Shown: in pieces, positions 51,721-64,000 of the stretch
How the letters are laid out: each line of letters begins with the position of its first letter
How positions within the stretch are numbered: the stretch's first letter is position 1
Origin: Paramecium tetraurelia
Taxonomy: Eukaryota; Ciliophora; Oligohymenophorea; Peniculida; Parameciidae
Length of the DNA stretch: 64,000 nucleotides
Assembly (NCBI RefSeq): GCF_000165425.1
Contig: NW_001799637.1
Location: forward strand, 1 to 64,000
Direction: 5' to 3'
Made by a program: the position numbers and the translations under genes
Notes under the pieces: model-generated
The model's input: only the letters and a program-made list of their open reading frames with translations
What the model was told of the DNA's origin: nothing
The model's database searches: none

Positions 51721-52029
51721 TTTTGATATTTTTATGGTCTACTAAGTAAATAAAGAAAATAAAATTGAAAAATAGTGTCATTTAAAATGTAATATTAAAA
51801 TAATTAATGTAAAATACATTTTCAAAGGGCTAAAACTAAGCATTTGATAAAAGTTCACTTAAATTAAAATTTCAACACATTTTATGCAAAAATAATAAGG
51901 GGTGACGAGAGGAAAAGATGGAGGAAACAAATAGAGAAAAAGATAGAAGAATTAAAGGAGTGTATTAATTATGAAAAGATGCTATGATATAATATATATG
52001 TATTCTCTTCTCCCAAAAAGGGTAGAATA

Positions 52030-54130
52030 ATAATACATACAACATACATACATACATAAATAAATAATCATTTACTCACTTTATCGCTTTCTTTTTTTAA
52101 ATTTCCTGCCTCTTTTTGAATATCTTTAATTATTTCTTCATATCTTTTCTTCCTCTATAGCTGATAATTACTTTTATTTAACTGAGAACCTTTCCTATTA
52201 ATTCGCTTTTATGCTTTTATTTATGGTGGGTAAAAAAGTCATCTTCTCTTTATGACTATTGCACATTTTTATTTGTAATAAGAATAGCTTTCTGATATTT
52301 TCTGGTATATTTTTAATTCTCTTTAATCTTTTCCTTTATTGTTAGTTTATTTAATATAATTGGCTTTTTTATGTGATCCTTATTATACCTTAAGCAATAA
52401 GATGATCAACCTTATCATATAGGAATTTTGGAGATATCTTGCAATTTACCTGTTAATCCTTCTAGGAATGTATCGCTAGGGATTTTTGATAATAATAGTC
52501 ATTCCTTAAAGCTGCTTTTCCTGAGCTATTTCAGCTTATTCTGATCTTTCTACTTCTAAATTTACTTGATGCTTAAGATATATGAAAAATAGGGTTTCAT
52601 GTAATTAACCCATAATAAGAATCAGTTGCCAAATTTGAGAATTTTCAGTATTCCGAGAAACTATATCTTTTTATAGTTCATCCTTTTCTCGATTTTGCTA
52701 GATGCTCCCCTATTCTTCCTTATTTTCAATTTCAACACCAAGATATCTGTTAGTTCTCACAAATGAAAATTCAATAATCACCTTCTCCTTAAAGTTTTTA
52801 TTTCATTAGTATAGTTTTATAATAGTAATTCCAATCCTTTTATTACTTCTGTTGCAAATTGCTCACTGCATATGATTGCTAAGTCATCAGCATAAAAATA
52901 ATAATTATCTAATTTTTCATCAGTATTTATTTCTTTATTTCTGCAATGAATAAATCTGTATAGATGGCAAATAAATAAAGAGATAGAATACTTTCTTGTG
53001 GTACTCCATTTTTAAAAGAATTTTTTAACTCAATTATTGTCAAAGTTTAGTTACTAATTAATCCTTTGAGAATTTAGTTTCTTAATTGCAAAGTATAGCT
53101 CTCTCTTATATATACCGATATAATAGATTTAAATTAGCGGTATTGTATGTCGATTTAAAATCAATAATATTATCATAGGCTCCTAATCTTGAATTATCTT
53201 TTAATTATTTCAAAATCTGAAATTAAGTTCCAAATCCTTTGATAAAGCCAGCTTATTGTTTTATTATTCTGCTTTTACAGTGCCTCCTTAAAGATGAGTC
53301 AAATCACAGTTCTATCCACTTATATAAAGGACTTAATATTGTAAATGATCGAAATTTGCTAGCCTTTGGAATGTTTGGATAGTTTAATTTAATAAGATTA
53401 TAAAGAACTCTCCGATGTTTTTAACTAATTCTTATGTTTTACTCCTTGTTCAATATGAAATTGTATTGCTTTTTACTCTTGAGGTTCTTTTCCAATTTAA
53501 TTAAGAAATGATTAATGTATGATATAACGGCTCTTAATTGATTAGAAAAATGTCTTTTTTTGATTATCTAAGATCGTTCTTGACATATCTTTAGTATGTA
53601 ATTTAATTATTTGGGATTAAATCTGACATACTTTTGAGCTTAACTGTAGTATTATTAGCATCTCCAACAATCATAATAAGTGCATTTGGTTTCTTGATTT
53701 TAAGTTGAATTACGAAGCTTTGCAATTTTTTTATTAGTACTAAAAGATTTAGAGTAGGCAGAGTGAATATTTAGAATAAATAGTTCTATATTATTTTTTG
53801 TGCAATAAACTAACAAATATTTAAATTTATCTAATTTTAATATATGAAAATATCTCACCATATGAATTATTTATGAATACTTATACTACTCCACCGCTTT
53901 AAAAGTGTTCGCTACATACTTTATTAATGAAATTGTAGCTAGGAGATGAGTTTTTTATCTATGCATTCTCTTGAAGACAAATTATGTGGATCATTTTTTT
54001 TAATTGTTGTAAAGTGGTTAATTTTAGAGAAGAAATTTTCCAATACACAACTGTTGTTTAATTCCCAGATTGTATTACAGTTTATCCAAAAACACTACAA
54101 CTTTAAAAGGAAATTCTATTTTTCAGCATA
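52030..54130 (-). mobile_element. Broken non-LTR retrotransposon (LINE) with endonuclease and reverse transcriptase
   Basis: Read on the minus strand from about 54130 down, an AP-type endonuclease comes first: IICLQE with its catalytic Glu (about 53990), SGGVVQVFINNSYGEIFSYI (about 53880) and MIVGDANNT with the GD-N motif (about 53660). The reverse transcriptase follows: YDNIIDFKSTYNTA (motif A, about 53150), NGVPQESILSLYLFAIYTDL (motif B, about 52990) and YADDLAII (catalytic motif C, about 52880). The blocks lie in changing frames with in-frame stops, so the element is dead. No separate first ORF is evident. At the 3' side a tetranucleotide run (CATA)n followed by (AAAT)n on the plus strand (52035-52067) looks like the simple-repeat tail of this element type. 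The ends are approximate. Confidence 0.82.
52035..52067. repeat. Tetranucleotide microsatellite (CATA)n/(AAAT)n
   Basis: Several CATA units, then AAAT units. It sits where the 3' tail of the minus-strand LINE is expected. Confidence 0.8.
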
Positions 54131-54563
54131 ATATAAATAATTATTGTTTACAATGAATTAAGTAAAAATGAAAAACACAGAGATGCTAATTTCATTCAAC
54201 AACTAATAATGAAAAATTAAATAACATTTATTTTAGAAAAGATTTTTGAGAAATTTAAATTAAATAATTTGACACTATAAAAGCATAATTTGGTTTATTA
54301 GAAGTAGTCTTAGAACAGTTTGGTTAGGTATTAATATAATTTTATAACCTAGGACATAAAATAGAAAAATTTTCATATTTAAATAGAATATACTTAAAAG
54401 AATTAATTAAATAAATTGTTTAAATTATACTAATTTTAGTAAATGTTATATGAGTCTTTTCAAATAATATAAGACTATAATCTAGTCTAAGAATTTAAGA
54501 TCAATCTTAATGTTAACCAAATAAATAAAATCAATTTAATGAAATATGTAAACATTTATACTA

Positions 54564-57500
54564 TCATAGTTCAACTTCTGAATAAATAAACCCAACCCTC
54601 TTTGTCTTTTTGTAAAATTTAAAGTAGAAATATATAAGCAGTATAATAATTATTGAAAATAGCAAATAAACCGATGGACCAAAGTTAAAATGAAATTCAG
54701 GAGGCAGATAAAATTTAATGTTGTATGTACCATTTTAAAATTCATTTAAGCAAAATATAGAAATATCCATATAGACTTAGTAGTTGTATTAGCAATACAT
54801 GTTATATTCCAAGTACCTATTGGGTAATTATAGATAATTTAGTCATAAATGTATATGGCTGTTCCATTTTGATATTATTAATTGACAATCGTTGCATAAT
54901 TAGATATTGAAGCGTTAAATGAACCTTACATCAAAATTGGTTCCATTTAATTTTAATTTAAGACATTGTTCAAATAATAGACTCCAATTTTGTATGTCTT
55001 ATCGTATTTAAATTGCTGCGTTAAAACACTATTTTAATAAAAAATATTTCCATTATTACTTAAATCACCATAATTTGGAATGGTTCTTATGCCTATGCCT
55101 TTGTTTAATTTTTGTTTATGAAATTAAAACAATTGTAATTTTACTTCTACAATGTAACTAAAATAAATATCACTTAGAAGTATTAAAATAATATTAGGTT
55201 ATGTTTGCATAATTAGAACAAAAGAATATTATATTGAAAGTTGAAAACAAGCTTACAGAGAATCACAAAATGAAATTTCAATAATATTTATATCTCCTAT
55301 TTTACTGACTGAACCATCAATGAACATCATTCTATTATATACTGCAAAACTCTAAATATATAAAACAATTATTTATTGTGATTAATCACCTTGAATCATG
55401 CTTTATATTTACGCAATAGAGAAATCTTGACTTGGCCCATAATAGTTTAAGTCTATCTCTTATAAAATGTTTTGAGATTAGTTAAACCAATACAATTATT
55501 ATGAATTTTCAAAAGAACCTAAAATAAAAATTTGGTTTAAAATGGTGTCTATTTTGGATATATTGTCAAACATTTTTGGTAATAATATTCTTTCATTTAA
55601 TGTTATATTACCTTCACAATTTAAAGTAAAATTAAGCAAATATTAAGAAGTTCTGTTTCCACAAATTGAATATAATGTGTAATCATTTGATGCTGACTTT
55701 AGACAATCAGTAAAATTTAAATTTGAATAACTTAAATTTGATATTTATGTTAAGTCACTATTAACAGTTTATATATAAGAGTTATTCTGCAAAGCAAAAC
55801 ATTCGTTATTTATTGAAGTTATTAAAGAGAAATTACTATAATTAGGGATGCTGGTAGAGTTATATTAATTTAATTGAGTAACACTACAATATTTGTTTAA
55901 ATTATTGGTTTAAGTTAATTTTTTTGATTCACATAATCCAACCTATCTATCAAGAATTAAATTCATTGGATATGAGAAATTTTTAGAACCAGGAATTATA
56001 TTTTCTTTTGTNNNNNNNNNNNNNNNNNNNNNNNNNNNNNNNNNNNNNNNNNNNNNNNNNNNNNNNNNNNNNNNNNNNNNNNNNNNNNNNNNNNNNNNNN
56101 NNNNNNNNNNNNNNNNNNNNNNNNNNNNNNNNNNNNNNNNNNNNNNNNNNNNNNNNNNNNNTTCTAACTTATTTTTTAAACACTTATTTTTTTTCAAGAA
56201 AGTTTTATTGACTTAAACCGTATAATTATTAAAATTAACATATAAGAATAGGTTATCTGATTATATTATTACTTCATTATCCACATTTACACTAAAAAGA
56301 TACTTTACAAAATAATATTTTGGTAGATTTTAAACATTATAAACTTAAAAACACGTATTTTGATCATTATTACATAGATATGATAAAATTAATTATTAAT
56401 TTATGATATTTATCTATTTGATTGTGTAATTGACTTTTATCAATGAAATTGGTATTGGGATGCTATTTTAATCAATTGAAATAATTATCACTTCATTTAC
56501 ATTGTTTATATATAATAAAGATGACAATAATTATGTATTCACAACTATTTATGTCGGTTTGAATTATACATTATTGAACAAATTATTTATTGATGATTAA
56601 TTTAAAGTAAAAGTACTTGTAAAATCAAATGTCATTATTTCAATTGATTAATTTTCAATTAGAATTATAACATTACTATAAGTGACTACAAAATCTGATA
56701 ATTATGAATTAAAAGTATAATTCGAATAACTAATAATACTATTATTAGATTTATAGAATTAAAACAAATAGATTGTATTATTAGCACTAAGTCCTATTAT
56801 CATCAATTAAGGATAAATGCTATAAGCAACTTGTAAAGAACTAGCATTTACACTAATCTTAATTGAACATATTTAACCGAATTAGTAGATTGAGGTCGGA
56901 TTCACTGCACTTTACAAAATATCAATTGAATTATTATTATATCCTATTAAATAAAAAAGGATTTGTTGCTCAAATATCAGTTACAAAGGTTATATGAGTA
57001 CATAACTTTAATTAATTTGACCAGCTTGTTGTTAGGCCATAAATGTAAAATTTAATGGTATTCCATCAGGATTTTGTTTATACTGTAATAACTATCCTGA
57101 GAAACTATTAAAGTTGTTTGTAATATCAAGTTCCAAGGAAGTTTGATTTTAAGGAAAATTTTAATTAAACATTACATAGATATTTGTATCATTCTAAGGT
57201 AATACTTAAAGATAAATGTTAGATTAGGTGTATATATATTATTCTTCTTTATACTGACATAAAAGTAAAAAAGAATAATTATTTCCAGCAAATTCGAAGT
57301 TAGTTAAATTGACTTATAAGGAAGGAAATTAAATTTTATATACTATTATCTTTTAATTAAATGAAAATAATTCGCTATCAGAATTGAAATATAATAGGGA
57401 CAGTATCTTAGTCATGTAGATAATATGTATAAAAGCTATTGCCTTATTATTCGTAAATCAATATTTTATGATTAGTTTAATAGATTATAAAGTAGTTATT

Positions 57501-58466
57501 TTAGAATATCTTCAAAATGGACTCAGATTCAAACCAACATTATTAATAGGATGTTAGGATTATTTAATTTTCACACCCTAATAGTTAAATAAAGCAAAAT
57601 CCTTCATATTGCTGATGATACATCAATAATATTTGATAGCATTAAGAATACATAGATAAATCATAATAGACTCTTATACTAAGTAAATCATTTATATCCT
57701 CCTAACTAAAAGCATATATTTAATACAATTAAGAATCTGGAGATATGGATAATTATAATATCTCTTGGGAAGTAATTGCATATATATTGGGACTTATTGT
57801 AATTGGGATATCAAAATCAACAAATTTATTTTTTAAGCTACTTGAATTTTGAAATGATGATGAAATTAGTGAAAGTACTGAATATTCTTTAAAATATTAG
57901 GCATATACTATAAAATTATTTGTTCCATTAACAATTTATTGCATTTTTGTTGAAGTAGGTATAGATGATTATACTTAATAAGCAGGTATTGATTATTCAT
58001 CCATTAATTGAATTAAAAGCAATTCATGATTTTAATAACAATCTACTAAAATAGCAAAATCTTCGGACAAATTGATATTAAAACAATTAAACTAAGGATC
58101 AATTGTTATAGATTCCCCAACTTATTCAATTATTTAATTCTTCCATTCATACATTATCACTTCATTTTCATATGACAAAGTGATAAAATGAGTATTATTT
58201 GAAGACATTGATTTAAATTCTATAATTTATTTTTATATTTTACTATTGCCTACTATTTCATATATTTCTTCGCATTAATTCATAATTTATACATTTGGAA
58301 TTTAAGGATCAATTTTGCACCTTAATTAAGAATCAGCTACCTATTAATCAATATATTACTTATAAAATTCTCCTTCTGTTGGGTACAATGAAATTCCTTA
58401 TTCTTTATTGAATGAAAGTGAAAGGATAGCGCTGATCATATTGATTACCAGGAAAATTATTTTCAT
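54564..58466 (-). pseudogene. Large secreted/membrane protein gene, probably disabled (copy B)
   Basis: The start at 58466 encodes a signal peptide (MKIIFLVINMISAILSLSF), followed by an open frame of about 360 codons to about 57380. A second frame is open for over 400 codons (57375 to the N-gap), and a third covers the C-terminus (FEFHF-like FYLPPEFHFNFGPS, a membrane span and IYSEVEL) to TGA 54564. The ectodomain is rich in Asn, Gln, Ile, Ser and Tyr, with many N-glycosylation sequons. The frames do not join by any short intron near 57375, and the tail has a one-base shift near 54780 relative to copy A. At least two breaks are therefore present, unless the assembly is at fault. No domain is recognised. 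Confidence 0.55.
56012..56161. other. Assembly gap (150 N)
   Basis: A run of N inside copy B. Its length is exactly 150, so the true missing length may differ. Confidence 0.99.
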
Positions 58467-59481
58467 TGAGAAAAATAATTAATGAATTTTATATTTTTAT
58501 TACATTCAAATTGGATTTATTAAAATTAATAATTAAACTACAATCATATGAAATACATATTTATCTGAATCTAAAGGACCGGTTAGTTTATTGATCTATA
58601 AGCAGCAGCGTCATTGTAATTTCAACATTTTTGATTAATTAAATCTTTGAAATTATTTGTTTATAATTATAATTTTAATCTCTTCACATTTGGTGAATAA
58701 ATCCAATTTGACTTATTCCTTTCTATGAATACAACACTTTTAGTTTTAAACACTGCTAATTAATGATAACCTATATGTTATATTTAATTATATAGCAATC
58801 AATTAAATATTTATTTATTCAGTAAAAATCTGTAAAATCAACTTTGTAATTATAAAATTAAATTAAGCTAAGTGTCAGAAATCACTTCATCCTATCCTAA
58901 TTCATTATACAGAAATTTAAGGCAAATCAATTCAATAATATGATATAATTCAGAGCAAACAACTTTATGTGTACTGAAATAAATATGCTTTCTAATTTTT
59001 TTTAAGATTACTGCTGAACTATTGATTGATTAGATCTAAGGGATTAAACTTTTACTAATATTATTCAATTCAATTATCGACTTTATTTAATAAAATTGAT
59101 TTTTGTGTTACACTATATGACTAATCATTATAGAATATTTTCTTTATAAAATATTTAATTGTCTCTACACTCTTTAACATCATAGAAAATGTTAAATACC
59201 TAGTTTAGTTTAATAAAAGAATGTAAACCTTTATCATTTAATTACTTTACTTTTCTTTGCTTTTATTGTTATAACATATTTAAAATAATAGTATTCCCTT
59301 AACATAAATTATTTTATTGATTTTCAAACAATTTCATAAAGTTCAAAAGATAATTCATTTACATTTCTCATACTGATTAAATATAATCATATTCTTCGCA
59401 CTTCTTGTTTAATAATTCTAATTAGTGAATGAGCATTATCAAAATGTCAAATATTTTATTTTTAAGATACATAATAATAAT
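58467..59481. other. 1 kb AT-rich stretch with a duplicated block
   Basis: It contains 58590-58750, the partner of the 51560-51720 repeat. No gene is evident elsewhere. The right end abuts the mannosidase stop. Confidence 0.5.
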
Positions 59482-62267
59482 TCAAATTGTAACAATCCAA
59501 GTTTTAATTTTCATAGGTCCAACCTGGTCTTCGTTATAATTTTATTGAGATTATTCCTGGGTGTATGAGTCTGTCCATTCTAAAAATAGATTATATAAAT
59601 ATGTTACTAAATCTATTTAATTGCCAATTCTTTAATTCTTAATTTCCAGTTAAGGTAGTTTGCATGAATCTTATGCCTGCTGGAAAATTAAGTTTTTAGA
59701 TTCCGTCTTCTCTAAAATTGTGTACTCTAACTAAATATTAATTCTCATTTATCCAAGGTTCAATGTAGAATTTGGATAAATTTTCATCAGCTTGTTTTTC
59801 AACTAATTTGGCAAATTTATTTTTTAATTATTTATATTCAATTTCATCCTAAGCTGAGAAATAAAGTAGTGGTTTAAGATCTTATTCATATTACAACCGT
59901 CTTACAATATTAGAATTCTACTTTGGATTATAGAAGACAATAGTATGAGACATCATCTACCTCATTCCAACACTTTTATTATCTACATCTTCTTATTCAT
60001 CAAGTCTTTCATAGACTCCTTTATAATCATCATTATTCAAACGTCTTTGTAACATTAATTCAATAACGCCGTAACTAAGACTTGTTCCTCCTTATGCTCT
60101 ATCATTGATAACTGCACATGCTTAATCTTCTTCTGTATTTTTGATCATGATGGCACCATTAACAGGGAAATAATTACCTGACACTGGTTCTAAAACTTTC
60201 ATTTGCCAAGAATCCCTATGATTAACCTGGCGTCTTTAAAATGCCAATCCACTACTATCTGTATAAAATACTTATTTATTATTAATATCTGTAAGGATTT
60301 GTATAACAACCTCTTGTCCCTTCTAATCTGTCAAATTAATGGAATCCACAAAAGTATCTACATAGAATATATTTTCATCATCAAAATTTGTAATCCAAGT
60401 CTTTATGGCTGTTTTTTCAATATAAATTTATTTTACAATGCTACCAGTAAATTTATAAGCCTTTATGTAATCACCATATGGGTGTGATTCACCAAACGGT
60501 TTAAAGACATAAGCACCCGAGGTAGAAAAATAAAAATTATAGTTAAGCTTGAATTTGTTAAATAGTTGAGTATCAGCATCAACATTGATAGTTTCAGGTT
60601 CTATTTTATTGATATTGGTTTCATCTTCTGTGGCAACAGTTTTTAGTTTACAATAATGAAGGAGTTTTGAATTATCAACAATTCTTTGTAAATACAGAAT
60701 GCATTATCCATCAACACAGAGAATTTCTCCATTTAGTAGATTGTCTTATTCATCTGTAGCTTTGAAGTACAAATTATCTGGTACAGATATCTTAAGGTAT
60801 TCTTTAATTCCATCATTATTAACTTTAGTATCAATGATAGTTAAGATGACAGTTTAGTTTTTGATTAAAGGATCAAATAAGGAGTGACAGACATTGGTTC
60901 CATTAAAATTACAAGTAACATGATTAACTGACTTTGTATTTGATAGACTGTTGAGTAGAGTGCTAACTTGTTTATTCATATTTAGATGAGCAGTCTTGAT
61001 CATTTTAACATAATCATTATTGACATATTATCTTGCAGTCCCTGTGATTGCATCATGATGTTAAGCTGTGCCTAATGCTTCAGCTAGATCTTATAAGGTT
61101 CTTTCATTACAAAGAGATTTACAGAGGTTATTGATTTTTACTAGGGAATAAAGCAATTTGACTTATTGGAAATATCTGCCTATTCTTCTCACATACCCTT
61201 TAAATGCAGATCTACTAGTGAAGTAACCTGACCAATATTGATTAGGGTAATCAGCATATGGGAAGAAGTCTTCCTATTGAGAAGGATAGGTGATATTCTA
61301 TTCGTTGAGTGCTTGAATGTATTACTTTGGAGTTCCATATTGAATGTTCATTTAATATTTTTCCTTATTTTTATTGACTTAATTCATAACTCTGTCCATC
61401 TGGCTGAAATAGGATGCAGCATCTGACCACTAGAAATCCATTCCCAAAGTATGAGCCAATATATTCCCTCTGTAAACAGTTTGTTACTATTTGAAATATG
61501 CAGCAAGTTCATCTGTTTTCGCTTACAAATTAGAATCTGTAACCTCTTATCTATTGGGATTGGTAACATCGAAATCAAAACCTCTAGGTGATGAGTAATA
61601 GCCATAATAATTGACATGTGTCAATATGGAATGTCTTGAATCAGAATCAGGATGAATAACAAACTCTAATTCTTTATTTTTTTCTCTGATTGTACGATCT
61701 TCTTAATCGATACGCCCAAAAAACAAAGCATTGAATCCCATCATATTTGAGAACAGAGCTTGAGTATTTGAATGTCCAAATGGATCTACTTGCCATCCAA
61801 TCGATGGAGTATAATTGAAGTTTTAGAGTAAGAATTTATGTCCAAGAGTCATCTAATCTATTATATCTTCATAGTATGATGTGGCCTCGTCATTCATGCA
61901 CCATCCTCCACTCAAAAACTCTAACTGCCCATTCCTTACTAACTCTTTCACTTTCTCTTTCATCTCATCACTCTATTCGTTCCACCAACTATATTGTATA
62001 AATGAATTCCATTTACATTGAGAAGAAAGCAATCTCAACTTAAGAGAAGTACTTGGTCTTATCATTCATTAGTTATTCCATATATGAGCTAATAATTTAT
62101 TGGACTCCATTTGAATCTTAGTAGTATTCCATCATGGTCTTTACCCATCCAACATCATCATGTGAGTGGGGAAACAAGAATACATTTAAATAATCCGTTT
62201 TAACCTTATTAACCTTTCCTAAGAATTTACCACACACTATTGATGCTAGGATTAGTAATATAATCAT
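59482..62267 (-). CDS. GH38 alpha-mannosidase, lysosomal class
   Basis: The enzyme cleaves alpha-linked mannose from glycoproteins in lysosome-like compartments. It has 909 residues and two 28-nt introns (61989-62016, 59580-59607), summing to 910 codons. A signal peptide ([15 protein letters not shown]) leads directly into the zinc-site motif [13 protein letters not shown]. Then come GGWCMNDEA, the nucleophile region [19 protein letters not shown] and the helical-domain motif QHHDAITGT. The C-terminal beta domains include [20 protein letters not shown]. All three zinc-binding regions and the catalytic Asp are visible. The length is close to animal lysosomal mannosidase. Its start is 33 bp from the divergent SLOG gene. 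Confidence 0.95.
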
Positions 62268-62300
62268 TTTTATATAATTATATTATATTATTTATCATTA

Positions 62301-63343
62301 ATGTCTGAATAAGGAGAAGAATAACAAGGAGATGAGCAATTAGGAGATGAGCAACAAGAGGAATAATAATAACAAGAATAACAGCCATTTCAAATTGACA
62401 CTCAAATTGTACTATCATTTTCATTTTATTAAGCCTCCTGAAGATGCCAATGTCTTCATGACTCAATAAAAACTAGAATAGAATCAAGTGTGGAAATGCT
62501 TTGATTTCTTGTTCCCAGCAGGGAAACTAGCCAAGCTTATCAAAGTTAATTATATGCAACCCAAAACATTCCCAATGACTGAAATACTTACGAAACTGAA
62601 ATTAGATGATGGATTGCCTGTTGTCAATTTTATTGGTTGCAGACACAACTTTGACAATCCAAACTCTACTCGTGGCAAATTCTATGCTGGTATTGCCAGA
62701 GCATGTCATAATACTGATGCAGTTATCATTGACAATGGAATCACTACTGGCATTGAAAAATTCAGTCTTAGAAGAAATTGCACTGTATCTATCCTATTCA
62801 AGTATACATAGCTCATTGGTGTTGCACCTGAGTCAGTTGTCTCCTATCCCAAATTGAATCCTACAAAAATTGAAAAAAATGAATTAAGCAATGGTCATAC
62901 ACACATCTTCCTGATTGGAGGTGAACATGTTGATTTAGGAACTGAAGCACTATTCAAAATTAATTTATGCAAAGCGTATCAAATTATTTATAATATAACA
63001 GAATTGCCACTGGTAAGATCAGCAAGACTTAAGGGAGGCCAAGATGCAAAATCGTTAATATCCTATTTGCAGATTCTAATGATTGTTTTGATGAGATAAG
63101 AGAAGCCATTATTAACAAATTACCTATTATTGTTGTACGGGGTTCTCATCTCTGCAATCAATTCATTGATCAAGAAAAGATACTTGATGCAGGTATCTTT
63201 CATTATTAATGATAGAATTTGAGGATATTATGACTGATAAAGATGGATTCTTTTTCCCACTAAAAAAATTAGATTCAGAAGTCATTGCACAAATGGTACA
63301 TTATCTATTGACATATACCCCCTCAAAACCTAAACAATAATGA
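62301..63343 (+). CDS. Stand-alone TRPM-type SLOG domain protein
   Basis: 313 residues with four introns (62409-62433, 62785-62811, 62976-63001, 63193-63215; 25, 27, 26 and 23 nt), summing to 314 codons. The first 35 residues are Gln/Glu repeats. Then follows the ligand-sensing domain known from the N-terminus of TRPM channels: LPVVNFIGCRHNF, FYAGIARACHNTDAVIIDNG, LIGVAPESVVSYPKL, HTHIFLIGGEHVDLGTEAL and KLPIIVVRGSHLCNQF. The match to TRPM is in order and spacing ('GHTHIFLIGG', 'PIIVVRGS'). No channel segment follows, and the gene ends at TGA 63341. In TRPM the domain binds nucleotide-derived ligands; here it would be a soluble sensor or an enzyme of unknown substrate. Confidence 0.85.
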
Positions 63344-63387
63344 TTTATATATATTATAATTCTATCAAAGTTAGTATATTTATAATT

Positions 63388-64000
63388 ATGAGAAGATAGG
63401 AACGGATAGTTACAGAGGAAAAAAATTTAACCCCATAGAGAGAGAAGAATAATGATGTGATTAATGTACTTTAATCTAAAAGGTCTGAAGATTAATCGCT
63501 TTTGAGAACAGATCTAATACAATTCTAATATGAGAGAAAAGAACCAAGGTTGAGCATAAAAATAAATGAAAATAATGAAAATGAAAAAGATAAAAATTAA
63601 CCTTAGAAACATAATGAAATAAGTAATTAAAATATCAAATGTGCTAATCCAACACATCAAGAGCCTGTTTTAATGGTTGTACTTGATCCTAATTTAGGTC
63701 GCCATGAAAGAATTTTCTGTTAAGAATGCATAAGTGTAATGGAATCAAATAAAAAAACAATTGGAATAAAAAAAGTGATGGAAATAACCTAAGAAAATAA
63801 TAAAAAGAAAAGGGAATATAGAGATATAATTGCTTAATAACATCTGAAAGAACTTGAATAGTTTAAATTCAACATAAATTAATTAAAGAGTTGTTTAAAC
63901 AAAAACTTAGATGAAATGATGGAAAATGCAAATATGTGGATGAAAGATTTGTAGAACTTCAGAAAAGTAGAATATAATTTAGATACAGAAATATAATGGT
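63388..64000 (+). CDS. CxxH/CxxC zinc-motif protein, 5' part (window edge)
   Basis: The frame starts at ATG 63388 and is open to the window end (over 200 codons). The first 90 residues are charged and low in complexity. The zinc motif is CANPTHQEPVLMVVLDP, then FCQECI about 25 residues on. After it comes a Lys/Asn-rich helical stretch. The motif and its position resemble the start of the WD40-family protein at 6820-8277, so WD40 repeats may follow beyond the edge. Confidence 0.75.

Noticed and set aside
56008-56211. ORFs crossing the N run
   Set aside because: They consist mostly of unknown bases.

Overview
The window is macronuclear-type DNA of a ciliate, almost certainly a Paramecium. Three things show this. 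Long reading frames appear only when TAA and TAG are read as glutamine and TGA is the sole stop. Nearly every intron I could place is a 22-31 nt GT...AG intron, the Paramecium size class. A complete 9.6-kb surface-antigen gene (Paramecium SA type) sits at 9132-18745. The DNA is very AT-rich and genes are packed, with start codons or stops often 8-60 bp apart. A 150-base run of N (56012-56161) marks an assembly gap.

Layout: 1-3960 holds the remains of a minus-strand Cys-rich, multi-membrane-span protein gene. A tRNA-like gene follows at 4094-4165. 4785-8277 has two genes of the Paramecium WD40 family (one 5'-incomplete) around a small ORF. 9132-18745 is the giant GPI-type surface antigen. 19155-19618 is a double RanBP2-type zinc finger, followed by about 2.1 kb with little coding signal.

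From 21.7 to 46.9 kb lies a compact housekeeping block: a PAXX/XRCC4-like protein, NMD3, a large secreted or membrane protein, coiled-coil proteins, a zinc-ribbon plus RING-H2 protein, frataxin, a laforin (CBM20 + dual-specificity phosphatase), an SRPK kinase, two tandem GyrI-like-domain proteins, unknown genes, DNA ligase I, an LRR-like protein, an FCP1/SCP-type phosphatase and two tiny tandem paralogues. A MYB protein lies at 47.9-48.9 kb (possibly to 49.2 kb). From about 49.2 to 59.4 kb the DNA is AT-richer and decayed. It contains two diverged copies of a membrane-protein gene with a broken non-LTR retrotransposon (LINE) between them. The right end has a GH38 alpha-mannosidase, a stand-alone TRPM-type SLOG protein, and the 5' part of another CxxH/CxxC zinc protein like the WD40-family N-terminus.

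Most gene models were checked by hand: exon lengths sum to whole codons after removing the stated introns. Where a one-base discrepancy remains (NMD3 5' end, laforin, MYB upstream, the 50-58 kb copies) it is stated. No database search was possible, so family names rest on motifs recognised by eye.
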